In this document: in pieces, positions 1-4,489 of the stretch | Layout of the letters: each line of letters begins with the position of its first letter | Position numbering within the stretch: the first letter of the stretch is position 1 | NCBI GenBank assembly: GCA_020434465.1 | Contig: JAGRAS010000085.1 | Coordinates: forward strand, 1 to 7,051 | Source of the DNA: Bdellovibrionales bacterium | GTDB taxonomy: Bacteria; Bdellovibrionota; UBA2361; JAGRAS01 | Direction: 5' to 3' | DNA length: 7,051 bases | Notes under the pieces: model-generated | Databases searched by the model: none | Seen by the model: the letters and a program-made list of their open reading frames with translations, nothing else | Told to the model about the DNA's origin: nothing | Program-made: the position numbers and the translations under genes

Positions 1-97
1 TCCACAAAGAGAAATTGCTGATAAACTTGGCGTTGGAATTGCAACTATAACCCGCGGAGCAAGAGAGCTTAAATCAGGAAAATTTTCAGATCTATAA
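1..97 (+). CDS. trpR: TrpR-type tryptophan-responsive repressor, 3' end only
   Basis: This is the last 31 codons of a gene that begins before the window; the frame runs from base 2 and ends with TAA at 95-97. The visible peptide contains GVGIATITRGARELK, which lines up closely with the helix-turn-helix and recognition helix of E. coli TrpR (GAGIATITRGSNSLK). TrpR is a small cytoplasmic dimer that binds operator DNA when loaded with L-tryptophan and represses tryptophan biosynthesis genes. The arginine of the ITRG motif, which contacts tryptophan in the E. coli protein, is kept, while the position of E. coli Ser88 is Glu. The tail after this helix is only about ten residues, shorter than in E. 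coli, where a further helix follows. The trp regulon is not in view. The family call is fairly secure; the regulated genes are unknown. Confidence 0.82.
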   Translation, partial: PQREIADKLGVGIATITRGARELKSGKFSDL

Positions 98-257
98 TTA
101 AGTCTTATAGCTCTAGCCTTTATTATTTTGGGCAGGGACTAAGACTAAGACCACGGCTAGGATCCAGTTTATGGCTTAGGCTGTAACAAATCCCTTAACG
201 ATCCCCAGCGATTGACACAAATTTTTTTGGGTGTCCCTTATCATCTTTATTATTTTC
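98..257. other. Tail-to-tail intergenic region with weak inverted repeats
   Basis: This gap separates the ends of the trpR-like and rhomboid genes, which converge. A perfect 7-base inverted repeat (AGTCTTA at 101-107, TAAGACT at 140-146) encloses a second weak one (CTAGCC at 113-118 with GGCTAG at 155-160, partly overlapping). CTAAGA occurs twice in tandem at 139-150. No arm is followed by a clear T-run, so I cannot call a rho-independent terminator in either direction. I see no coding sequence here. Confidence 0.35.
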
Positions 258-1124
258 CTAGCGAGTAGATCTAGAAACTATGAGTAAGTAGCTTAAGATA
301 AATCCTGCTAGTACTCCACCAAAATGCGCAGTAAAACTAACTTGCGGGGTTGAAAGATCAAAGATTGCTTGCAGCAGTAAAATTATCCCAATATTTTTTA
401 ACTGCTCGGTAGATGATAAAGCTCTGGTTTTAAGCCATAAGTGAAAATAAATTCCTGCAGTTGCTCCAACAACTCCCATTACTGAACCAGAGGCTCCTAT
501 TACTAAATGGCTTTCATGCAAACCAAAATAGTTTAAGAAGGTAATAAGACCCATTGAAACTAAACCAGAAAATAAGTAAACAAGTAAAAATCTGGCTTTA
601 CCTATAATCTTTTCAACAAATGGGCCTAAAATATACAGAGCAAAACAATTCATAAAAATATGAAGTAGGCCAAAGTGTAAAAATGTTGCAGTTAATAACC
701 GCCACCATTGCCCGTATTGATAAGCAAGCTCTGGAATAAGACCGCCAAGAAAAACTAGTACCTGAGGATTTGTAGAACCTCCTAGTATCTCACTAGCTAG
801 ATAAGCAAGTACATTTAATGAAATCATTAAATTAACAATTGTTAATTTGCTAGTTTTTTTTCCTTGTGTATTTTGATTTAATTGCTTATCCGCGTTATAG
901 CGTCGTATCAAAGCAGGAAGAATAAGTAGGAAAAACCAAGCGGCAAAAGCTAGATAGCCTGCAATTAATGGGGAAATTATAAAAGCTAAAAATTCAATAG
1001 ATAAAATAATTACACAAAGTAAAATAACATTTTTTGCAATCTGATTGCGAAGAGAACTAAAGCGATAGATATGCAGCAAACAAGATACAGCAACTATCCA
1101 AAGCAAGATATAATTTAGATCCAT
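258..1124 (-). CDS. Rhomboid family intramembrane serine protease
   Basis: The product is predicted to be a polytopic membrane protease that cleaves transmembrane substrates within the lipid bilayer. Residue numbers below count from a TTG one codon upstream of the ATG. The rhomboid core is complete. WRLLTATFLHFGLLHIFMN (142-160) supplies the loop-1 WR and the HxxxN motif (His156, Asn160). GASG (211-214) holds the catalytic Ser213, and AHFGG holds the catalytic His268. Six core membrane segments run from about 97 to 285. Before them lie about 75 residues with two or three further hydrophobic segments (about 5-22 and 32-73), ending in a charged linker near 75-95. GlpG instead has a soluble N-terminal domain. 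I chose the ATG at 1124 because nothing supports the TTG at 1127; neither has a clear Shine-Dalgarno. The gene lies 42 bases downstream of the 157-residue gene on the same strand. The substrate is unknown. Confidence 0.93.
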   Translation of the reverse strand: MDLNYILLWIVAVSCLLHIYRFSSLRNQIAKNVILLCVIILSIEFLAFIISPLIAGYLAFAAWFFLLILPALIRRYNADKQLNQNTQGKKTSKLTIVNLMISLNVLAYLASEILGGSTNPQVLVFLGGLIPELAYQYGQWWRLLTATFLHFGLLHIFMNCFALYILGPFVEKIIGKARFLLVYLFSGLVSMGLITFLNYFGLHESHLVIGASGSVMGVVGATAGIYFHLWLKTRALSSTEQLKNIGIILLLQAIFDLSTPQVSFTAHFGGVLAGFILSYLLIVSRSTR

Positions 1125-1150
1125 CAAGGTATTGTAAGCTAATACTTAGA

Positions 1151-1159
1151 CTTATACCA
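1151..1159 (-). promoter_or_regulatory. Possible extended -10 promoter for the rhomboid gene
   Basis: On the minus strand TGGTATAAG matches an extended -10 element (TGnTATAAT, last base different) about 27 bases before the rhomboid ATG. Initiation from it would leave a leader of roughly 20 bases. No good -35 is present, which an extended -10 can tolerate. In AT-rich DNA such matches arise by chance, and the gene could equally be read through from its upstream neighbour. Confidence 0.28.
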
Positions 1160-1166
1160 TGCACAA

Positions 1167-1640
1167 TTAAAAGAAATCTGCAGATTTAAATACATCAGTC
1201 AAAGCTTGTTGTTGAGACTTGATCCAAGCCTCTTTATTTACAGGAGTAAGAAGTCTAAGCCACCTGTCATGATCTGACTGGTGTTTTGAAAGAATCTTTC
1301 CAGCTAAAGCAATCGGATTTTCTAAAAATTCTGCTCTTGATAAAAATTTATCATCTGGTGGTGAATCAGATACAGCAGAATCTTTTGATCGAGCTCTAAA
1401 AAGCTCTCCATTCAAATCAAATATAAAATTTCTAATGAGTGTCCCTCCTGACAAAACAGTTAGTACATATCTTTCTGCCAAAAGTTGGAGGCCAAGCTCA
1501 AAGTCATCAGCTTTGAATTTTTGAGGAAGAGGCCCTCTTCTGCTGTCGAGCGGTTTAGATTGAAATCCATTAGCTGCGCTTTTTAAGATTTCTAGCCTTT
1601 GAGCCACTTTCATCGGCTTATGTGCTTCTGCACCAAACAT
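1167..1640 (-). CDS. Hypothetical soluble protein, 157 residues, family not recognised
   Basis: I do not recognise this protein. It has no signal peptide or membrane segment and is probably cytoplasmic. The N-terminal half is basic (residues 9-45: KVAQRLEILK, then a Pro/Arg/Lys-rich stretch with DSRRGPLPQKF). A short apolar stretch follows (about 46-76, including YVLTVLSGGTLIRNFIFDLNG), then an acidic Ser/Pro linker (86-97). The C-terminal half is helical and carries three tryptophans or near-neighbour aromatics, ending in ADFF. The ATG at 1640 is supported by a Shine-Dalgarno AGGA at 1652-1649, eight bases upstream. The gene stands head-to-head with the 197-residue gene and ahead of the rhomboid gene. 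A hairpin and T-run lie just before its ribosome binding site. The long uninterrupted frame, start context and position support a real gene; its function is unknown. Confidence 0.75.
   Translation of the reverse strand: MFGAEAHKPMKVAQRLEILKSAANGFQSKPLDSRRGPLPQKFKADDFELGLQLLAERYVLTVLSGGTLIRNFIFDLNGELFRARSKDSAVSDSPPDDKFLSRAEFLENPIALAGKILSKHQSDHDRWLRLLTPVNKEAWIKSQQQALTDVFKSADFF
1174..1187. repeat. Perfect 14-base palindrome at the end of the 157-residue gene
   Basis: AAATCTGCAGATTT is a perfect palindrome. It lies within the last codons of the 157-residue gene and about 50 bases upstream of the rhomboid start, just behind the possible extended -10. It could be an operator for the rhomboid gene, or it could be coding chance; as RNA it forms only a 5-bp stem with a TGCA loop. 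Confidence 0.4.
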
Positions 1641-1652
1641 ACGTATATTCCT

Positions 1653-1685
1653 AAAAAATCTTCAGTTAATAGTAACTATCAACTG
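1653..1685 (-). promoter_or_regulatory. Hairpin plus U-run just before the ribosome binding site of the 157-residue gene
   Basis: CAGTTAATAG (1663-1672) and CTATCAACTG (1676-1685) form a 10-pair stem, with one G-U pair in the minus-strand RNA and a three-base loop. Four bases beyond the stem on the minus strand comes TTTTTT (1658-1653), which runs straight into the AGGA Shine-Dalgarno (1652-1649). Hairpin plus U-run is the layout of an intrinsic terminator or attenuator. The same sequence as DNA is a near-palindrome that could bind a repressor. The stem is AT-rich, so termination would be weak. Confidence 0.42.
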
Positions 1686-1748
1686 CTCCTGGTATATAGC
1701 CAGCGACATCAGGTTTTACCGTTAAGTTACAGATATTCTTTCGCTGGG

Positions 1749-1777
1749 TATATAACTTGTTATGCAAAGAAGTTGAA
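1749..1777 (-). promoter_or_regulatory. Weak candidate promoter for the 157-residue gene
   Basis: On the minus strand TTCAAC (1777-1772) and TATATA (1754-1749) are separated by 17 bases. The -35 matches the sigma-70 consensus at only three positions. If used, transcription would start near 1742 and the leader would contain the hairpin at 1663-1685. Confidence 0.22.
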
Positions 1778-1814
1778 ATCTGTAGCAAAAAAACTCTAAT
1801 GCTTCGATTTTTAT

Positions 1815-1842
1815 TTGTTTTACCTTAATTTATTAGTATAAT
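1815..1842 (+). promoter_or_regulatory. Candidate sigma-70 promoter for the 197-residue gene
   Basis: A perfect TATAAT -10 lies at 1837-1842. A partial -35, TTGTTT, lies at 1815-1820 with a 16-base spacer. Initiation near 1849 would give a leader of about 148 bases before the ATG at 1997, carrying the hairpin at 1871-1898 and the palindrome at 1899-1912. Confidence 0.5.
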
Positions 1843-1870
1843 ACGTACAATCAAAATGTCTGAAATTCTT

Positions 1871-1898
1871 GTGGAATTAGAGGATTACTCAATTCCAC
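1871..1898 (+). promoter_or_regulatory. Leader hairpin upstream of the 197-residue gene
   Basis: GTGGAATT (1871-1878) and AATTCCAC (1891-1898) are perfectly complementary. After a bulged A at 1879 the stem continues as GAG (1880-1882) with CTC (1888-1890) around the five-base loop GATTA. This 11-pair structure sits some 20 bases after the likely transcription start. No T-run follows, so it is not a standard terminator. It may be a regulatory RNA element, a 5' stabilising hairpin or an operator. Confidence 0.5.
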
Positions 1899-1912
1899 CT
1901 AAGCTAGCTTAG
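1899..1912. repeat. Perfect 14-base palindrome, followed by repeated AGCTAGC
   Basis: CTAAGCTAGCTTAG is a perfect palindrome directly adjoining the 3' arm of the leader hairpin. The 7-base unit AGCTAGC occurs at 1902-1908 and again at 1911-1917, giving overlapping direct and inverted symmetry. Such an arrangement fits a binding site for a dimeric regulator between promoter and gene. No regulator can be named. Confidence 0.5.
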
Positions 1913-1982
1913 CTAGCCAGGCTCATTATTGGCATTTTCTATACAAGAACTATTTACTTAGTGTTAATTCCATTGATGTTTA

Positions 1983-1988
1983 AAGGAG
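1983..1988 (+). promoter_or_regulatory. Shine-Dalgarno site that fixes the start at 1997
   Basis: AAGGAG lies eight bases before ATG 1997, an ideal spacing. In-frame GTG 1961 and ATG 1976 lie upstream, but the Shine-Dalgarno falls inside the frame extended from them, so 1997 is the preferred start. Confidence 0.8.
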
Positions 1989-1996
1989 TAACAATC

Positions 1997-2590
1997 ATGA
2001 TCTCACCAAGCACCAAACTTAAACCTTCTCGTTCTGATTTAGTAGTACAAGTTGATTGTGGAATTAGTACTAGTCAAATCAATTTCACAGTTTGTGGCTC
2101 TTATGGTTCCACTGATCACTCTTTTCGTGGAAAAAGTTTAATGGCTAATATTGAAACTAAACTAGCTATAGAGAAAAGAGCTAAAGCATATCGGAAGTTA
2201 ATTTTAAGTGATAATAAACTAAAAGAATTTCACCCAGAAGCTTTAAAGCGGGCTGTTGAATTAGATCCTTCAAACCCAAACAACAGGGTCTTCATTCATA
2301 GATTACTTAATTTTCAACACAGCTCTAACAATCTCCCTGAAAGGGATCAGGAGCATGTAAATCACTCAATGTCTGCAGTAATTGAAGCAATAAAAAATTT
2401 ACACAAAGAAGATCAAAAAAGGTTTGTAAATTCTCTTGTTAGTCAAATTAGAAGAAATAAAATCAGTGGCTATTTAGAATCTGGTGTTGTTGCATCAATA
2501 CTTGAACTACTAAGTGAAATTGGTATTCCTCAAAGCCTGCAACAAAAATTGGATAGATTTGTTACAAGAAAAGAGCCGAGTATCTGGTAA
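1997..2590 (+). CDS. Hypothetical soluble protein, 197 residues, family not recognised
   Basis: I do not recognise this protein. It has no signal peptide or membrane segment. Residues 1-50 look like beta strand (LVVQVDCGISTSQINFTVCG, with Cys21 and Cys33). From about 50 on it is predicted helical and rich in Lys, Glu, Asn and His: a charged helix at 52-78, EALKRAVELDPSNPNNR (81-97), a helix at 118-154 and a leucine-rich C-terminal helix at 163-190, ending in PSIW. The AVELDPSNP wording recalls a TPR helix-turn, but I see no second repeat, so I do not call a TPR protein. The start is set by a strong Shine-Dalgarno at 1983-1988. It is the only complete plus-strand gene here and has its own promoter candidate with a structured leader. 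A real gene is likely; its function is unknown. Confidence 0.8.
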   Translation: MISPSTKLKPSRSDLVVQVDCGISTSQINFTVCGSYGSTDHSFRGKSLMANIETKLAIEKRAKAYRKLILSDNKLKEFHPEALKRAVELDPSNPNNRVFIHRLLNFQHSSNNLPERDQEHVNHSMSAVIEAIKNLHKEDQKRFVNSLVSQIRRNKISGYLESGVVASILELLSEIGIPQSLQQKLDRFVTRKEPSIW

Positions 2591-2602
2591 TTTTTGGGAA
2601 GA

Positions 2603-2628
2603 ACTTTAATTCTCTAATTAAGTAAAGT
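2603..2628. terminator. AT-only inverted repeat between convergent genes
   Basis: TTAATT (2606-2611) and AATTAA (2616-2621) flank the loop CTCT; ACTTTA/TAAAGT (2603-2608/2623-2628) is an alternative outer pairing. It lies in the 43-base gap between the converging 197-residue and lptE genes and is followed on the plus strand by GTTTTAAAAA (2631-2640). The position fits a terminator for the plus-strand gene, but the stem has no G-C pairs and the tract is poor. Confidence 0.22.
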
Positions 2629-2633
2629 GCGTT

Positions 2634-3218
2634 TTAAAAATCAGGCGCTACTGCTTCATTGTAAATATTTTGAGCTGCTTGCTCTGCTAAATCTTCAAGC
2701 GCTTGCTGCTCCTGCCCTCTTGATACTTCACGGCTATCTAATGCGCCTAGATCTCTTGCAGAGAGCGAGTTCGATGCGAAATCTGATGATGATGTAACAA
2801 CAACATCAGAAGTTGAGCCAAAATCTTTAGAGACCATTAATTGAGGATTTCTCCATAAGACTGGCCCACTAGTTCTTCTAAGTTCTGCTGCAATTGTCAT
2901 CACAGTTTCATACTGTAAGGCTTGTTCAGTATTGGCAGTAACTGTTCTAGCTTCTTGATTAATATCTAAAACTTTAGTGTTTAAAACGGCATCTGCTTCG
3001 CCGAGTGTATCAACTACAACTACAACACCATATCTTTCAAAGCGATCTCTTAAAGCCTCAGTCAGCTGTAAGGAAACTCCTGGTTGTGAAGTTAGATTTT
3101 CAGCAAGTGGAATATTTATTTTCTGAACATCGGGGGGAAGAATACTGCCGCTACCTTGAAATGTATAACCACAAGATGCACAAATAAGACTAAGCAGGGT
3201 AAATAATATAATTCTCAT
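2634..3218 (-). CDS. lptE: LptE-like LPS-assembly outer-membrane lipoprotein
   Basis: LptE sits inside the LptD beta-barrel and helps insert lipopolysaccharide into the outer leaflet of the outer membrane. The 194-residue product starts with a lipoprotein signal peptide: Arg2, a hydrophobic stretch 3-14, and Cys16 as the likely lipidated residue. The family start follows at once, CGYTFQGSG then LPPDVQKINIP (27-37), like the usual C-G-[YF]-x-F...LP...I.I P pattern. Next come QLTEALRDRFERYG (51-64) and the strand motif ADAVLNTKVLDI (76-87). The C-terminal helix EDLAEQAAQNIYNEAV (175-190) is also typical. The lipobox has Cys at -3 where Leu is usual, and residues 140-160 form a Ser/Asp-rich insert. 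No clear Shine-Dalgarno precedes the ATG. The gene follows the 113-residue gene by 103 bases on the same strand. Family assignment is by pattern only. Confidence 0.78.
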   Translation of the reverse strand: MRIILFTLLSLICASCGYTFQGSGSILPPDVQKINIPLAENLTSQPGVSLQLTEALRDRFERYGVVVVVDTLGEADAVLNTKVLDINQEARTVTANTEQALQYETVMTIAAELRRTSGPVLWRNPQLMVSKDFGSTSDVVVTSSSDFASNSLSARDLGALDSREVSRGQEQQALEDLAEQAAQNIYNEAVAPDF

Positions 3219-3321
3219 ATAAGAAAGATTAGTCTATCGAGAATCAGGTTACAAGAGATTTCAGTAATTAAGGCTTGGTCTAAGTTCAATACTAAATTCG
3301 AATTGAGATTAAAATTAAAAA

Positions 3322-3663
3322 CTAACCCTTTCGCTGCTTTGTGACACGAATTTTTTTAGGTAAGAAATCGGTATAAGTCATAATTCCTTTGCCTCGAGCA
3401 TGCTGAGCAATTAAATCTTTTTTTGTCTGATCTTTTAAAATTTTTGCAAACCGAATTACTGCTTGGTGTTTATCATTTAGTTCTGATAACTTATCTAGTG
3501 AATAGGATTCAGGGTGAGCGTCCACAACTTCTTCGTTTATATCCATCCACTCTGAAAATGAATTGAAATACTTCTCAATCCGATCAATTTGTTCGTCAAT
3601 CTCCCCTTCAGCTAAACAAGCAGCTGAAGCCTTTTCAATTAATTTATCTAGATCATTGGACAT
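3322..3663 (-). CDS. Hypothetical small helical protein, 113 residues
   Basis: I do not recognise this protein with confidence. It has no signal peptide or membrane segment. Residues 1-52 are acidic and helical, with heptad-like spacing (LDKLIEKA, IDEQIDRIEKYFNSFSEW). A second helix runs at 57-88 (LDKLSELNDKHQAVIRFAKILKDQTKKDL). The C-terminus is strongly basic (RGKGIMTYTDFLPKKIRVTKQRKG, residues 90-113). Two antiparallel helices with a basic tail faintly recall small export-chaperone proteins such as FliT, but no flagellar gene is near and I do not assign it. It lies 64 bases after fabI and 103 bases before lptE on the same strand, so it may be part of the same transcript. The ATG at 3663 has no obvious Shine-Dalgarno. 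Confidence 0.75.
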   Translation of the reverse strand: MSNDLDKLIEKASAACLAEGEIDEQIDRIEKYFNSFSEWMDINEEVVDAHPESYSLDKLSELNDKHQAVIRFAKILKDQTKKDLIAQHARGKGIMTYTDFLPKKIRVTKQRKG

Positions 3664-3699
3664 ATATTTACGAACAAAATCTAAATCTATTCAGACTAT

Positions 3700-3723
3700 A
3701 AAACTACAGACAAAACTACAGAC
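3700..3723. repeat. Tandem 12-base repeat just after fabI
   Basis: AAAACTACAGAC occurs twice in perfect tandem (3700-3711 and 3712-3723). Degenerate partial copies lie on both sides (TCAGAC at 3691-3696; ATTACAGCC at 3727-3735, running into the fabI stop). On the transcribed strand the unit reads GTCTGTAGTTTT. It occupies the gap between the fabI stop and the 113-residue gene. It could arise from replication slippage or be a protein- or RNA-binding repeat. Confidence 0.7.
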
Positions 3724-3727
3724 AATA

Positions 3728-4489
3728 TTACAGCCCCATGATATTGAAACCACAATCAACATATGTAGTTTCACCGGAAATTCCCGATCCCATATTACCT
3801 AAATAGAAAAGAGCTGTGTTTGCTACATCTTCTAAAGATGTATTTCGTCTAAGAGGAGCTCTTTCAGCAAACTCAGCTAAAAGCTTTTTAAATTCTGGGA
3901 TTCCTGAAGCTGCTAAAGTTTTAATTGGTCCTGCAGAAATAGCATTAACACGAATATTGTTTTGCCCAAGTTCAGCAGCAAGATAACGAACACATGCTCC
4001 TAGCGCTGCTTTTGCTACTCCCATGATATTATAGTTCTTAACAACTCTTTCTGCTCCAAGATATGAAAGAGTGATTATCGAACCCCCATCAGTCATTAAT
4101 TTTTGAGCACGCCCAGCAACTGCAACTAGGGAATATGCAGAAATATCAAGCGCAGTGGCAAATCCTTTGCGTGAGGTTTCGTAAAACGGTCTGCCAAGAT
4201 CTTCGCGCTCTGCATAAGCAACTGAATGTACTATTCCATCAATTTTACCCCAGCGCGATTCAAGCTCTGCAAAAAGATTATCTAGTTCTTCATCTGAGGC
4301 AACATCACATGGCAAAACTGTTTCACAGTTGATAGATTCAGCAAGCGGTCGCAATCTTTTTTCAATTGCTTCATTTACATAAGTAAAAGCTAATTCAGCA
4401 CCTTGCTTATGCAAAGCTTCGCTAATTGCCCAAGCAATACTTTTTTGATTAGCAACACCAAGTACTAGAATTTTTTTTCCAGCAAACAT
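3728..4489 (-). CDS. fabI: Enoyl-[acyl-carrier-protein] reductase (NADH), FabI
   Basis: FabI catalyses the last step of each fatty-acid elongation cycle, reducing trans-2-enoyl-ACP with NAD(P)H in the cytoplasm. The 253-residue protein is of normal length. The Rossmann start is KILVLGVANQKSIAWAI (6-22), a form specific to FabI rather than FabG. CDV at 61-63 marks the adenine pocket, and HSVAYA (88-93) corresponds to E. coli HSIGFA. The catalytic FabI tyrosine/lysine set is present: Tyr143 (LSYLGAERV) and the YxxxxxxK pair Tyr153/Lys160. The substrate-binding loop ISAGPIKTLAASGI (184-197) is intact. Ala91 is at the position of E. coli Gly93, where some species naturally carry Ala, so no drug phenotype should be read from it. 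The A of its ATG is the last base of the rplQ TAA (TAATG), indicating translational coupling. Confidence 0.96.
   Translation of the reverse strand: MFAGKKILVLGVANQKSIAWAISEALHKQGAELAFTYVNEAIEKRLRPLAESINCETVLPCDVASDEELDNLFAELESRWGKIDGIVHSVAYAEREDLGRPFYETSRKGFATALDISAYSLVAVAGRAQKLMTDGGSIITLSYLGAERVVKNYNIMGVAKAALGACVRYLAAELGQNNIRVNAISAGPIKTLAASGIPEFKKLLAEFAERAPLRRNTSLEDVANTALFYLGNMGSGISGETTYVDCGFNIMGL

Larger units (their letters stand above)
1641..1996. other. Divergent intergenic region with several inverted repeats
   Basis: These 356 bases separate the starts of two unknown genes that point away from each other. I see no convincing gene inside. Besides the hairpins and promoter candidates listed separately, it holds a 7-base inverted repeat, CCAGCGA (1700-1706) with TCGCTGG (1741-1747), separated by 34 bases. 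A small CTGG/CCAG pair flanks TATATAG at 1689-1703. The density of inverted symmetry is much higher than in the other gaps of this window, which fits a shared control region. Confidence 0.6.

Noticed and set aside
212..243. TTGACA at 212-217 as a plus-strand promoter
   Set aside because: No -10 hexamer lies at 16-18 bases, and only antisense rhomboid sequence is downstream.
1125..1127. TTG one codon before the rhomboid ATG as the start
   Set aside because: No Shine-Dalgarno supports it, and ATG is the stronger start codon at practically the same place.
1599..1799. Short plus-strand frame within the divergent region
   Set aside because: It starts antisense inside the 157-residue gene, has no ribosome binding site, and its composition is not protein-like.
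1961..1996. Upstream GTG (1961) and ATG (1976) in frame with the 197-residue gene
   Set aside because: The Shine-Dalgarno AAGGAG at 1983-1988 lies downstream of both and is ideally spaced for the ATG at 1997.
3295..3304. AATTCGAATT palindrome before lptE as an operator
   Set aside because: A ten-base AT-rich palindrome is expected by chance, and it lies about 80 bases from the lptE start with no promoter beside it.
4213..4219. Ala91 in FabI as an acquired inhibitor-resistance change
   Set aside because: Ala at this position is natural in the FabI of some species; nothing in the sequence shows a resistance phenotype.
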